This document shows positions 13,201-26,080 of a stretch of DNA of 64,000 bases, one piece after another. This DNA is from Microplitis mediator (taxonomy: Eukaryota; Arthropoda; Insecta; Hymenoptera; Braconidae). The DNA lies in contig NC_079970.1 of the NCBI RefSeq assembly GCF_029852145.1, forward strand, positions 9,419,662 through 9,483,661, written 5' to 3'. Numbering within the stretch: the stretch's first letter is position 1; every line of letters starts with the position of its first letter. Made by a program: the position numbers and the translations under genes. The notes under the pieces are model-generated. The model was not told the DNA's origin. It made no database searches and saw only the letters and a list, made by a program, of their open reading frames with translations.

Positions 13201-14140
13201 TTCCCAATTTAAGGATCCATTGGGTAAAATTATTGTAAATTTAACGTCAGTTGAATAAATCTTGATTATATTTATTTTATCGATTTTATAAAATAAATAT
13301 TAACGATAATAATATTTTTATAAATTTAAATAACTAATTTGTTGTAAATGAAATTTTGAAATTTTATTAAAGTTTGTTGTCTCGTTATAGTCGAATGCAA
13401 AAACTTTTTACGGAATATATAAACGACGAAAATAAACTGATCCAATTTAACGTTGATTACTCAATTTAAAATTTAAAACTTCAATTTTTAACGGTCTTTA
13501 GTCAGCTGTCATCGTAAAGTTGGTGAAATAGAAAGTTGACTTTCCAATTTTACGGAAGACATAAACTTTTAAGATTACGTGTATAAAAGTTGTCATCATT
13601 TGATGACGAGCATATATATTATACAGTAGTTTGCCAAATTTGAAAACACTGAGCATTATAAACCAAGTCCAGAAGACAAAAATCAACCCAAGTTGATAAG
13701 ACTTTAGTGACATTTTTTTTATCGTCTTTATAACGTTATCTTATTAAGGGGAATTTCAGCTTTAGGTCCTAGTTCATGGGGGTGAGGAGAAAAATGAACG
13801 AAAGTCAAGAACCTACCCCACGTACCATCGGTCATAGTGTACACCGAGAATTCTATTTAGCCCTATCAGAAATAACAATAAAAAATAAAAAACCCATTAA
13901 AGGCGATGATTTTCGATTAATGTTAATCCTACTAATATTTTGATTTATCAAATTAAATTGTTAATAAATTGTATTGACAATATTTTTTCTGCATTAAGTC
14001 AATAAAAAAAAAATATTGTAAATACTTAGCATGAAAATAAAGATAAAAAATAACAAGTTGGTGTATTAAATTCACTTAAACCAAATAAAAGTAAAAGAAC
14101 AATAAGGTATCTCTTAAGAGTCAATAAACTTCACTCGACA
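13201..14140. other. AT-rich spacer, nothing recognised
   Basis: Unique AT-rich DNA. A 71-codon minus-strand frame at 13713-13498 has a Phe/Tyr/Ile bias expected by chance. Confidence 0.4.
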
Positions 14141-14670
14141 TTGTCAGTGATGAAAAAGTACGTGTTTAGACCCTTTAAAGGGCAAAAGGTATACCAGCGG
14201 GATATACTCATGGGTGGATCAACGACAAGAAAGGAGCCAGCGCGGCGCCCCAGTCCCCGAGACTTTGACCCACATCATATCGCTCGTTTTTGCGTTACCT
14301 TTATCCACGTTCCTTCGCAGCCCTCTCGAGACTATTATCTTAATCCTATACATCCGCTTTAAGATGTTCCGCCTTAACAGAAGCTGAATAAAGAGTATAA
14401 GAGTAAAGAGGAGAAAGAAGAAACAAGATAGAAAAATAAGAATAGGATAAGAATGAGGATAAAGTTGAGAAAGAGAACAGAAGGAGACCAATATAGGATA
14501 TAGAGTAAGAAAAGTATAAGTCGCAACTACTAGCGTTTTCTCTTTACTTTCCAAGGCCACAGAGTTTACTTTACAAGCTAAGGAAAATACACCGAGATCC
14601 TCGACCTCAAGTTTCACCCTCTTTTCCCTTTCTTTTCTTAGCAACTTCACCACTTCCGCTTTCATTTAAA
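14141..14670. other. GC-richer patch with purine-skewed tract; frame not convincing
   Basis: A minus-strand frame of 148 codons (14665-14219) starts MKAEVVKLLRKEREKRVKLE and passes through a Leu/Phe-rich stretch. The plus strand at 14380-14510 is almost pure purine, which removes stop codons and readily produces such frames. A plus-strand frame overlaps it. I could not identify a family and treat it as probably non-coding. Confidence 0.25.
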
Positions 14671-16304
14671 CTCCGTAACTGATTCAACAAAAATATATAT
14701 ATACTAAACTTTTATACTGTATTATATACAATCGACGATAAATTCCCCTCATCATTTTCTTTGCCAATGGAAATTATTGTACGTAAAATCTTCATTAGTT
14801 CCCTTATACCCGCAAAACCATGAAAGGTCGTTGGGTGGTCTTGTGAAAATCGCCTAATTAGTTTGGCATTTGGAGAGACTACTACTCTCTCACATACATA
14901 CAAACCCACAAATATACACATATATATATGTATACACATGTATCCATAAGTGGCTAGAGTGAGTTTAAACATGTGTCTGCCACACATAAAGAGTCTCTTC
15001 CCAATTACGTAAGATACGTGTAGTGTGGTATAGAGTATGTTAGTGTGGCTATTCAGTAGGTATTATATTATACTAAGTCTACTACACTTACTATAATATA
15101 TATTATAGTATGGAGTTACCGAGAAAATACAACCCATTGATTTGTGTTGGAATGATTCGCGTGTGGTTTTGGATATCGATGATTGGTCGCACGTAAGCCG
15201 CATAAATTAAATTAGCATAAGCCTGTCGAGAGACAACAAAGTAAGCCGCTTGCAGCGTGAGAACTATACGCTAACGATCTCCTCCTATTCAATTCTTAAA
15301 AGACTTATTAAATTCATACTTATTTATTTTTTAATTTGTAGTCACCGACGTTTAGGGATATTCTGAGGATACTTCATAAATAAATTTAATATCTCACGAA
15401 TCATCGCCTATTAAATTTCTTAGAATAGACGAAAAAAAAAAAAAAAAAAAAAAAACATTCTTTTCATTCTGATGTCTTTGAATTACGGAGAATAGAGTCT
15501 CTATTCTTCATGCTTTAAATACTATTAAAATTTTCGTGTTGTTACTTCCGACAGGAGGCGCCACTTGAAGTTTTTATCGGGCTCTATATTCATTGTCGGT
15601 ATATATCACTCAAAATAATCTATAATACCAGCAGAACGACATATCTAACATGGATTTTTATATGCTTGTCATAGGATAAACTGGATTTTATAATCAAGAA
15701 GAAGAAATTCCAAAGGATTATTTTTTATTATTTTTAATTTACATTGCTATCATTTCCGGTTGTAATTTATTTTTTTATTTTTTTGTAGATTTAATTTCAC
15801 CACTATATGCCCTAATTCATCAAGTAGGTTTGAAAAATTACATTGATTCTAAAGTTTATATAAAATATATATGTATTTATCCGATACATCATTCCTTGGC
15901 ATCACCATTACGCTGACAGTACTTATTGAAGCGCAATTAAATTTCGTTCGCCTTCTCTTTGGGCAATTACCTTGATCAAATTCGAGGTTGAATGAAACCG
16001 GTCGATTGGTTTATAAAAATGGTAGCCATTTAAAGTTTTTGAAATGCAAAAATAAATTTATTTTTATGGTTTCAATCTTAAATAAATTTTCAACAGAAAA
16101 TCACATCAATTTCGTAAAATGCATGATGAAACTCGAACAATAAGCTATTTTTTTTTTTTTTATCGCTGTGACTATTTTTTTTTTGTTTCACTGCCAGTGA
16201 TGAAAAGTTTTTTTCTATGACAAAATATTAATTGTGATGATTTTATTGTTGAATTGCGTTTTTGTGAAATAATAGAATTACACAGTAAAAAAACGAATCG
16301 TCAA
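14671..16304. other. AT-rich spacer with a short palindrome and a poly(A) run
   Basis: An AT palindrome lies near 15084-15112 (CTTACTATAATATATATTAT type) and a 24-A run at 15432-15455. A patch at 15540-15600 contains GGCGCCACTTGAAG. No gene seen. Confidence 0.4.
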
Positions 16305-17128
16305 AGTGTAAAAAAATCGGTCTGTCAGTTGACCCTGCGGGCCAGCCCCAAAACTTCCCGCTGTTTTCGAGCTCAGCGAGCTCGAAAACATTATTGTGAA
16401 TATATTTTCGAGCTCTTCGAGCTCGCAAATACTTTTGTATGCCATTGTTTTGTAAAAAACCATTTTTTAGCATTTCTTTCTTCCACGATATCTCGCGAAC
16501 GAATTAACCGATTTTGATGGTTGAGGTGGCAATCGACGCGTTTTATCAAGTTCTAAAGCTGGTCGAATTTTGAAATTGATTTATTCAGCCGTTTTTGAGA
16601 AATTTCAAAAAAACCAAGGAAAAAATTTTTTTTGAATTCTTTCGTCAACGGTTTCTCTTGAACGAATGAACCAATTTTGATGGTTGAGGTGGCATTCGAC
16701 GCGGCTTATAGAGTTTTAGAGCTGATTAGATTTTGGAATCAATCCATCGAGCGAATTGGAAGTTATCCAAATAAAACATTTTTGAAAAAATTTTATTTTT
16801 GAAATATCTCTGAACGCACCCTACCGATTAAGTTCAAATTTCTACGGCCTCAAGACATTAACAAGCCGCGTCGAATGACACCTCAACGATCAAAATCGGT
16901 TCATCCGTTCAAGAGTTATGAATATTTACATACATACATACGTACGTACGTACGTACGTACGTACACACATACATACACTCGGACATCATCGTGAAATTA
17001 GTCAGGATAGCTTCCTAGGACCTCGAAACGTCGACATCTGATGGAAATTCGATTTTCGTAAATCGGACCGAAACCAATAACTTCCCGAATTTTTGAAAAT
17101 TTACAATTTTCTCAGTGGGAAGTTAAAA
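16305..17128 (+). repeat. dispersed repeat R1, copy 3 (most complete)
   Basis: Runs from ATCGGTCTGTCAGTTGACCC and GGGCCAGCCCCAAAACTTCC, through paired CGAGCTC blocks (AGCTCAGCGAGCTCG), repeated ACCGATTTTGATGGTTGAGG/TGGCAATCGACGCG segments in tandem-like order, to the 3' block ACTCGGACATCATCGTGAAA, CTTCCTAGGACCTCGAAACG, and a terminus TTCTCAGTGGGAAGTT. A CATA/CGTA tetranucleotide tract at 16928-16978 marks the microsatellite position. Non-coding. Best reference copy in the window. Confidence 0.85.
16928..16978. repeat. CATA / CGTA tetranucleotide microsatellite
   Basis: TACATACATA followed by about six CGTA units and then CACATACATA, inside R1 copy 3 just before the CTCGGACATCAT block. Confidence 0.95.
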
Positions 17129-18714
17129 AGCGTACGTTAAAATTAAGTGTTGAATTTTTAACACTTTTGGGTGTCAATTTAACACACAGTATTTATTTTT
17201 TGTGGACTGTCGCAATCGATTGATTTTTTAACACACAGAAATGTTATTTTATACGAAAGTAACACTTTTTACATGTTACTGTCAAATCAACACACAAAAT
17301 ATGTTAAAAATAATCTCGAGCATCTCAAAAGAATTCTTGGAAAATTTTTCACTTTTAACATATACGCGTGTAACTTTTTCAACACTCACGACATGTTAAA
17401 ATAATATGTAAATCAGTATAAAACGTTCGTTTCACACATGATGAGTGTTGATTTTGACGAATCCTTTTTTACTGAGTACATTTTTTTAAATGCATGCCAA
17501 AGTTAGATGACGAGCTACAATTACCTTGTTGCTATGATTTTCTCCGTCTATTGTTTTGAATTTTTGATAGCTAGTACAAATTTCAAAAATATAAAAAAGG
17601 CCATTCCTATGATTCTAATTTATATTAAATTTTTTGATTTATTCAACTAAGTTTGAGGAATCTACATTCCAGATGAAAATTTTTTTTTTGACATTTTTCA
17701 ATTCGACGCAAATCTAAAGGGAATAATAATTATGGTCACACACACTTGTATAGCAAAGTTAAGCCATAAACCTAAATTAATCTTTTACCTACAAAGAGAG
17801 AACAATAGTAAGGGATTAATTGCCATTACTGTATAAATTAATTGCATTGGTATATTACTAGTTCAGCAAGTTCATTGCATGAGCAGTGTAGACAATAGTT
17901 TATACATTGACCGACATTTTTGTGGTCACAAAGAATGCTGCGGAAAGAAATAATAATAGTAAAATAAAAAAAAAAAAAAGGTTAGTCCGTCGTTTCACTA
18001 GACTACAAGTCAATACAAAAAACCCGACATCACGGCATGAGATTTTAAGTCACCAACAAGTGTGACAGAGAAGGCGGAATTGTTTTATTATGGATTATAA
18101 ACTCAATAGTTCTTCAGGGATTGTAGGAAAGAAACAAAAAAAAACATGTATTAACAAAGACAGAATGAGTATTAGTATCAAGAGGCGCCTACTAAGAAAA
18201 CTGTTTGTTTTATATCAAATCCCATGGGCAAATTATCTCCTACTGCGTGAAATTAGTTCAAGCCTTTTCTCAAGAAGCTGTTGAGTGGAGATTGAATATC
18301 CTTAACCTTGATCAAAAAACCCGATTAAATAAAAAATTATTTTAATCTTGCCTCGGTTAGTTATGTTATTAGAAGTCATCTAGATCATTTCACTTTTTTT
18401 ATTTAATTATATCGTTAAAGGTAGAATTTAAATTCACTATTTAGGTATATATTTATCAAAACATCAGGTATTATTTTTTTTGATCAGCCGCAACAAAAAT
18501 ACATTAAATGTGTCATTTCTTTACAAAATTATTTATTCTTTTATTAATAAGAATTGAATTAATTTAGTTGCATCTTTAATTAATTATGCAGTTTTTCTTT
18601 GATTATTAATCACTTAAAAATCGAAACATTATTTTCTTTAATAACATTTTTTAAGAGTTTTATTTGTTTACAACGAATAAAATATTAAAAACCGAAAATT
18701 ATATTTACACTCAA
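17129..18714. other. AT-rich spacer; AACAC-rich stretch at its left
   Basis: Between about 17135 and 17470 the words TTAACAC, GTGTTGA and AACACA recur in both orientations, ending TTTTTTACTGAGTAC, which resembles a MITE end, but the partner end was not found. The rest is unique; an 18090-18284 frame is not protein-like. Confidence 0.35.
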
Positions 18715-18805
18715 TTGCACGCTTCCAATGTGAAGCATTTAGGTGCACTTTACTGTCGAATAGCCACCATTTTGCAAATTGTTCGCATAAAGTAATTTCA
18801 ATGAC
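18715..18805. repeat. dispersed repeat R2, copy 1
   Basis: About 90 bp aligning with 60366-60460: shared words TTGCAC, AATGTGAA, GTGCACTTTACTGTCG versus GTGTACTCTATTGTCG, then ATAGCCA, TTTCAATAAC/TTTCAATGAC. Roughly 70% alike by eye. Origin unknown. Confidence 0.5.
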
Positions 18806-19617
18806 TCAAAGGATTAGTTGATTGTATGCTTATTAATGATTTTTGGAAACTTTAAAGTCTGATTAATGCGATAGTTGATTTTTTTAAAAAATGTAATTAT
18901 TTATAATTAAAGAAATATGTATGTCTGTGAGTTGCCTGAATTTAAACTGTCACGAACAATGAGTCAACCTTATAGAATATCAGCAACCAACTCTTTCCTC
19001 TTTCAAAGACATCAATAAAAATCGATGAATTTTCTGAAAATTTATCGTCTATACGTCTGTCTTTTTTCACATTTACATTTGTACACATTTCGCTCTGTTT
19101 TCTATACGTATACTATCTATCTATTTTATTTATGTATGCACTGCTAGGGCCCCCTATAAAAAAAACTGAACCAGCTGTCAGTTTATTTATTTATATATTT
19201 TTTTAATTTAATTTGTTTGAAAGACTAGTTTTTATATTTCCGTTTTCTTTTCTTTACGTGTCAGTTTTCACAATTATTAATTATTCCTTATGTAATAGAC
19301 TCGCAGTTTTCTTTCGGTCCTCGGGGATATTTGGAGGGAAATTAAGAGAAGGTTAAAAGAGGTGGTAATTGGTGGTGGGGATACGTCTATATATGAATGT
19401 TTCGTGTATATGTGCAAGAATAAAGGATCTTCAAGGAACATAGTGTAATACTCTAATATCTAATATATATTATTTCATTCATACTTATCAATATATGGAA
19501 TATAGTTATAACTATTTTAATGATTTAAGATTATGAACAACAGTTTTTAGTACTTTGAAATTATGTATTCATTTCGTTATAAACAAGTAAACAATCTGTG
19601 CATTATAGAATGTACTA
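18806..19617. other. AT-rich spacer, nothing recognised
   Basis: Unique AT-rich DNA with a slightly GC-richer patch at 19310-19440; no frame or repeat found. Confidence 0.4.
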
Positions 19618-20772
19618 CACGGAAAGAAAATTATGGGAAGTTTTGCTAAGCATTATGGGAATAGTTCCCATAATGATATGGGAATTGTACCCATACTACT
19701 ATGGGGATGGTTCCCATTATATATATATTATGGGAACCATCCCTATAATAGTATGGGTACAATTCCTATACCAATATGGGAACCATTCCTATAATGGTAT
19801 GAGAAACATTCCCATAATGGTATGGGAATAGTTCCTATACCAATATGGGAACCAATCCCATAATATTATAGGAACCATTCTCATATCATTATTGAAACCA
19901 TTCCCATAATGGTATGGGAACTATTCCCATAATGGTATAGAAACTATTCCTATAATATTATGGGAACTTTTCCCATAATGTTATGGGAACTTTTCCCATA
20001 ATGTTATGGGAACTTTTCCCATAATGTTATGGGAACCATTCCCATAATATCATAAAAATTTATTTTGCAAAATAGTGTAGAAATTTCTCTCATGATATGG
20101 AGAGATTCAAATGAAGCTTCTAAGACGCTAAATTAGTTAAAAAAAAAAAATTTTGTTAAGAATTTTAATGTTTTTGCCGAATACAAATTTTTTTTACAAT
20201 GTTTGAATTTTTGTTTTTATATTTAATAATATTTCTGTGTATTGTAAAAGTGATTACCACACTTTTCTTTAAATTAATTTTTTTACGATAGTATGGGAAC
20301 CATTCCCATAATATTATAAGAATGGTTCCTATAATAGTATGGAAACTATTTCCATAATATTATGAGAATGATTCCCATAATATTATGGGAACTATTCCTT
20401 TACCATTATGGCAACCATTCCTATAATATTATGGGAATAGTTCTCATACTATTATAAGAACCATTCCTATAATGTTATGGGAATGGTTCCTATAATTTGT
20501 AGGAATAGTTCCTATATATTATTGTAATGATTCCCATAATATTATAGAAAGTATTCCTGTAAATTATAGGGACCATTCCTATAATTAGAGGAACCATTCT
20601 TATAACGTTATGGGCATCATTCCCATAATTATAGGAACTACTCCTATAATTATGGGAAACATTCCTATAATTATAGGAACTGCTCCCATAATTTATGGTT
20701 GTAATTCCTATGATGGTATAGGAAAAAATTTCATAAAATTATGGGAACAGCTACCATAATTTTCTTTCCGAG
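19618..20772. mobile_element. TA-flanked element built of palindromic TGGGAACCATTCCCATAAT units
   Basis: Ends are inverted copies, CACGGAAAGAAAATTATGG and CCATAATTTTCTTTCCGAG, each next to TA (19616-19617 and 20773-20774). Two arrays (about 19630-20050 and 20285-20760) consist of dozens of near-palindromic units such as GGAACCATTCCCATAATA in both orientations, separated by 230 bp of unrelated AT-rich DNA. The 1155-bp element has no coding capacity; the frame at 19598-19831 is a translation of the repeats. The termini resemble those of element A (CACGGAAA), hinting at a common transposase. Confidence 0.85.
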
Positions 20773-21149
20773 TAACATTATATAAATTATCATTACAAAC
20801 ATTAATTAACAAAATATTTGTATATTTCTTTCATCCAAAGTACTATTAAAACTGTTATTAACCATTTTTTCTCTACCTATTTCTGAAAAACTCCATCAAT
20901 ATGTTAATAGCTATTTTTTAAGATCTTTAGCTTTACTAAATAATGCAAAAATACTAAAAGCACAAGAGATAAACGTTGCCGCTGAGTGACGAGTGCAAGT
21001 GAGAATCTCGATTTGTTCTCGCTGTTCTTTAATTTGCCTTCAAATATATCTATAAATTACTGGAACACGGAAAAACGAAAAAAAAAAAAAAAAAAACTGT
21101 ACGTTGTATAGAATAAGTAACATTTTAGATTGCAAAGATTAGTCTGTTA

Positions 21150-21526
21150 CATTGTAAAAAAATTGAAGTGAATTCGGAGTGATTATGGATTTTATTTAAA
21201 TCCGAATTCACTCCATCACTCGCAGTTCTGGAATTAAAAAAAAAATCACTCTACATACGGAGTAAATAGGGAGTTTGATTTTTCAGCAGAGTGATTTCGG
21301 AGTGATCTGGATTTTATTCTAATCTGCATTCACTCCAACTCGAAGTTTTAATATTAAAAGAAACATCTTTTAGGAGTGAATCCCATTCCGAAACGGATTT
21401 CCAATAATGAATTAAACTCCCCTTCATAGTGAATTTCACTCCGAGGAGATTGAATAAATAAACAGTCATCTGCTCAGCAATCACTCCAGATTTACTTGGC
21501 GTTCACTCCACTAATTTTTTACAGTG
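21150..21526. mobile_element. TA-flanked CACTGTAAAAAA-type MITE (377 bp)
   Basis: Left terminus CATTGTAAAAAAATTGAAGT and right terminus (complement) CACTGTAAAAAATTAGTGGA, flanked by TA at 21148-21149 and 21527-21528. The interior repeats GGAGTGA/TCACTCC words in both orientations (for example GAATTCGGAGTGAT and GAATTCACTCCATC), so the whole element can fold. No protein. Confidence 0.85.
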
Positions 21527-23367
21527 TAAGATCATAGATTACCAATTATTAATTTTTTAATTAAAATTAATTATTAAGTAAATTGCTTACTATACTCTAT
21601 ACACTAACGTACTTTCGGGTTGACCAGTATGGAAAGGGTTCTGCGGGCGGAGCTAAGGCAGAAACTTAAAAATGACATAAAAAGGGTCAAACGAAAGAAA
21701 ATCAAGGCGAAAGAAAATCGGAAGTCTACGATAAAGTGTTGAGAATTTTTGTTTATTATTTTTTTCTGAAGTGGTAAGATCTCGATAATTGATAAATAAC
21801 AAATTTATAGAAGTATCAATCCAATGTGTAATACGAATGCATAAAGAATGAAAAAACAGAGTCAGGAAAAAAAATATCTCTAGTTATTTTATTGCAACAT
21901 GAGCATCCGAGGCGTGCACTTTTGGACTTTTCAGACATGTTCTTTTTTTTTTTTATAAAGAAGTCGAAAATCTGAATTTGGAATATTGAGATACACTTAC
22001 AAACGTTCGCTTACAAAAAAAAAAACAAAAAAAAAACAACCGTAGGTACTGATAAGAATTCTTTTTCTTTTATATTTTTATATATGTTTATAAAAATTAA
22101 TTTTATCAATCAATTTTTTTTTATCATACATATTAAACTCAATCATCTGATTTTTACGACTTTAAGTTTAAGGAAATTACTTACTTTTCATTATAATAAC
22201 GACTTGAACAAGTAAAAAATAAAACTGACTCTGACATTGCAATTTTTTGTGTATGTAGAGGTCTTCTTTATGTGAGAATAGTTTTAGAAAAATAGCTATT
22301 AGATAAACGAAAATTATCCGGTTAACAGACTTTACACTTTTTATTTTTTTTCGTATTATTACTTCTCTTTTTTAATACATATATTTTTTATTTAATATAA
22401 TGATTCTTCTACGAATTTGAGGCAGTGAAACTTAATTGACTCGCGGATAAGAGCTTCAAAGTTGTCGGTTTCTTTTAAAGCCGTAAAAATTTCATGAGCG
22501 CGAGTTGGTCGACGACCTCAGTGAATATTTTTTCTATATCGTATGATGTCATATCTATCTATATATATAATTAGAACTTGATTACACAATTTGAAAAAAA
22601 TTAAGAATTGTATTATGTGAAATAAATGTAATTATCAATTAACAAATATAGGTTTAAATGTTAGACTATAAACTTGGTTAAAATTGTATATAGAGTAAAC
22701 TAAAATTGAACTGTATAATTTCCACCATAAACTTTAACGTAATATAATTTCGCGAATGCATTCTGCATCGTTTGTCTGACCTTTCGCTTCTTGAATCACT
22801 TGGCTCAATTTGCTTTGAACATTTCCTCTTCGATGTTTGCTGACGTTACCAAGTTTAGTTAATACAAACTAACAACTATAAACAACTCTAACTAGAGAAC
22901 TTAATGATTAAGACAAGGTAAAGCTCTTACACAGCGTGGATAAAAGAGTACGATAAAGATTGACGGTGTACTGAAGAAACTAGTAGAGTAAAATTTTTAA
23001 AATAAAAAAGAAAAAAAGAGTAGCGTGTTGAGTAAGCAGAGAAAACAGTTAGAGCGCCAATAATGATCACTAAGTTCAACCTAGTCTTAGCAGTTGTGAA
23101 GACGGCCTCGTAAAATTATCTGCAATAAAATTTTGATTTACGTGTCGGCTTCTCGGAAAGCTAACTGCTCAAATATACTCATCTCACTCTCACCTCTACC
23201 AACCTTTCATCGAAAATTACTGTTTTCACAAAATCTATAAGCGACAATGAACTAATTTATTTTTGTAGGCCTTTAAACATTTGTGTTTTCTGAGCTGACT
23301 ATATATATACATGTATATATAATGGAAAAATTAATAAGTAAATAAAACAATTTATCAGAGGGCTATA
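21527..23367. other. AT-rich spacer, no gene seen
   Basis: A patch at 21610-21730 has higher GC, and 22430-22530 and 23020-23170 are mildly GC-richer. None has a usable frame or splice context I could defend. Confidence 0.4.
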
Positions 23368-23369
23368 TA

Positions 23370-24316
23370 CACGGAAAAAAAATTATCGCAATTTTCACGA
23401 TTTTTTTATCGTACTTTTTATTGTTTAAAATTGTAACGCTGGCCCAGACTCTCCAAATAATAGTTTTTACTATTTACTATCGTAAATTCTATTTGATAAA
23501 TATTACTACCAAAAACATTATGATGACCAATACTTTAGAGCAAATTATACAAGTCTGGTTCATAAAGTTTACAATACGAATATCGTAATATTAAACAGTC
23601 GATAATGTAGAATTTCCGCCCCTACGAGATAAAAAAAGGCTGCTGACTGATGCAGTCAAAGAGAAAATTGAGAAAGAAAAGAATTGAAAGAAGATTGTTG
23701 AGAACACGTGACGTCATTTCATCATCTGAGGATTTCACGTCACGGCTCTTGACCAGATTGTCAAATGAGTATGAGGTGGAATTATTATATATTGAAACAG
23801 GCATGAATTTAAACACTTGTGAGAAGCGTAGATGATAGTGCCATCTCGTGCGGAAAAGCCGAATCCTAATATGCATTTATATATACCCATGGGTATACAA
23901 AGATCTTATCATAGTGTAGGTAACTCATACACTGCTCACTCATGTGTACACTAGCGCTATGCACGACAAATACTTCTAACATCAATTTAAAAATCCTCCT
24001 ATTTGAGTATCGTAAAATTTTTTACTTACATTGGAAAGATACAGAGACAGCACTGGAAAGTTAAACAAAAAATACAAGAATAATTATGTTTTTATATCTT
24101 ATTTGTCATTCCTATGCCTTTTACGATATCAGTATTGTATTTTTTTATAACTAAACTTAATACAACAATCTTTTGGTAAAATTACAATAGTAAATTGTGA
24201 AAAATTTGTTGTGAACAGTAAGTTTTCATATAAAATATTTGATAGTTTCCGGTAAAACGAGTCAGGTCCAGGATTACGATACTTGTATAGTAAATTTTCA
24301 TAAAATTTTTTTTCAG
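23370..24316. mobile_element. TA-flanked inverted-repeat element, copy B of element A
   Basis: Left end CACGGAAAAAAAATTA next to TA (23368-23369). The right end is eroded (TTTTTTTTCAG then TA at 24317). The outer 250-330 bp on each side match element A: GTAACGCTGG, AGCAAATTATACAAGT, ATAATGTAGAATTTC on the left; GACAGCACTG, TCCAGGATTACGATA on the right. The middle (23630-23980) is GC-richer, contains the palindrome-like GTGACGTCATTTCATCATCT and differs from copy A. A 61-codon frame at 23650 is short and has no known domain. Confidence 0.75.
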
Positions 24317-25630
24317 TATATATATATATTCGAATGATTTGACTTAAATTCAAAAATTCGTTAAGAAATTCAAATATAAGATTCGAGTAGTTACTTGTGA
24401 TAAATTATAAAAAAGTATTTTTTCCAAAATAATTAACTGATAATTGGAATCATTAAAATACCCCTAAAATACACAAAAAAAAAAAAGAATTCCTTGCCCC
24501 GAGAAATTTTTGGCATTATTTTCAAGTAAAAATTTTCTTAGGCGAGTCAAAATTTTTTATCCCAAAAATCCTTTTTTTGTGTATGTATATATATATATAT
24601 ATATACATATAATTCATTGAACTGGCAAAGTATGTCATAGTCAATGACAATCGTGTCTTTTCGGGTATAATAAATCATATTTATAAAATTCACCGGTCAA
24701 CAACAGAAATCTATGGAAATTTAATGGATCGATAGTCAACACAATTTATATATTCTTGAAGCCTGTCATCAGATCACCTCAAACTTGTCATCAATTTTTT
24801 TATAATATAAAAATAAAAAATAAATGAATTGAGATAAAGAATAACGTAAAGATTTCTTGTAACATCGTTGGTGTTCTTCCTCATATTAATTAAAATAACA
24901 TATGAATTAAATTATGTCAGTTTAATGTGGACTGAATATAAGACAGTAGCTTTTTTTACATAAGTTCATCATAAGTTATTTGGTGATGAAGTGACACGTG
25001 GAAAAGAATAGAATGGAGAAATCAAAGAATCAGTTAGGAATGGTAAAAATTATTGTGAAGGTTTGAATAATACTTCAAGGTCACGTAGTGAGCGTAAACG
25101 TATAGTAGAACATATAACACGATAGCAAGTGGTCGTAAATTGATACTGTAACAGCAAACAACTCAGGTGGCAGCGTAAACTCTTGTGTCACGCTAATTTT
25201 TTAAACTTGAATATCTGCTGGTTACAAAAAGAAAACCTGAATTTGTTTTTTTTTTTTTTCTAAACTTTTGCTTACTATCATAGCGTAAAACTTCAGGTTT
25301 GAAAAATTGTAAATCTTCTGTTCAAAAATATATAGAATGGGCCTATGTATTTAATTTGAACATTATAATTACTATTAAGATTTTTAATAATACTTTAAAT
25401 ACATACGAACATCAAATACTCCTCTAATATTTTCCAAAAAATTCCATGCACGTTAATTAACCGAACTATAACAATTTTTTCAATAAACTTCAGTAAGCAT
25501 TTTATGCCACTAAGTTAAAACTTTTGTTGAACAATTATTGAAAGAAGAATGTGTGATTTAAAACTATTTGTTTTCTATTTCCAAACATTAATTATTTATT
25601 ATTCTGAAATGAACATTATTTCTTAATAAT
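24317..25630. other. AT-rich spacer, nothing recognised
   Basis: Unique DNA with short TA runs (24587-24606) and a mildly GC-richer patch at 25070-25200. No gene seen. Confidence 0.4.
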
Positions 25631-25649
25631 TATACAATAGTACTTATTA

Positions 25650-26080
25650 GAGAGCGGCTGAGACAGCCGTTCGGCACGCGCGTGGCTCGGGCGATCACCG
25701 AAGTTAAGTAGCATCGAGCATGGTTACTATTTGGCTGGGTGACCACTTAGCCACGCGTTGGGTTCGAACGAAGGTCTCTGATCGTTAGGGGCGGGATGAA
25801 GAGCCAGTGATCGGTAAAATGGGAATTTTATCGACCACTGGAGCTTCACCCAAAACCGAAACTGTACTGACTAAGGTTTTCTCTGTAGTTTCCCTAGTCA
25901 CTGCACCCTCCATTACACAAGGGAGGTAGCAGGGCATCACCGTAATGATGCAGTACAGTCATAAGCACAAGTCGGGCCACAGCCGCAAAAAAATTAAAAA
26001 GAGGTGAGAAAATGGGAGAATTTGAATGTAAAGTCTTGTAAAACACGATGAGTGATACAAGTAAAATTAAAATAAAAAAA
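25650..26080 (+). mobile_element. 5S-rRNA-headed SINE with 18-bp target-site duplication
   Basis: A 5S-like head (25660-25765) is followed by about 230 bp of GC-balanced body (AGCCAGTGATCGGTAAAATG, CCTCCATTACACAAGGGAGG) and ends in an A-rich stretch (26061-26080). It is flanked by TATACAATAGTACTTATT (25631-25648) and TATACAATAGTAATTATT (26081-26098), 17 of 18 bases alike. Pol III head, A-rich tail and long direct repeats are the marks of a SINE mobilised by a LINE. SINEs with 5S heads are known as the SINE3 class; whether this belongs to a named family I cannot tell. The frame on the opposite strand is not a gene. Confidence 0.88.
25660..25765 (+). pseudogene. 5S rRNA-like sequence forming the SINE head
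   Basis: GATCACCG (25693), AAGTTAAGTAGC (25701-25712, A-box region), then ATCGAGC and GGCTGGGTGACCACTTAG (C-box region, 25733-25750) follow the order and spacing of eukaryotic 5S rRNA. The first 30 bases diverge and the 3' end does not pair with the 5' end as in a functional 5S, so this is a promoter-bearing derivative, not an rRNA gene. Confidence 0.85.

Noticed and set aside
14219..14665. 148-codon minus-strand frame as a membrane protein
   Set aside because: A near-pure purine tract on the opposite strand removes stop codons and yields Leu/Phe runs; no domain, no splice support.
19598..19831. 77-codon frame as a repeat protein
   Set aside because: It is a translation of the palindromic units of a non-coding transposon.
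25660..25765. Functional 5S rRNA gene
   Set aside because: Diverged first 30 bases, no pairing of 5' and 3' ends, no T-run terminator after the 5S length, and it sits at the head of a SINE with target duplication.
25755..25770. tRNA B box (GGTTCGAAC) suggesting a tRNA gene
   Set aside because: No A box or cloverleaf fits around it; it belongs to the SINE body next to the 5S head.
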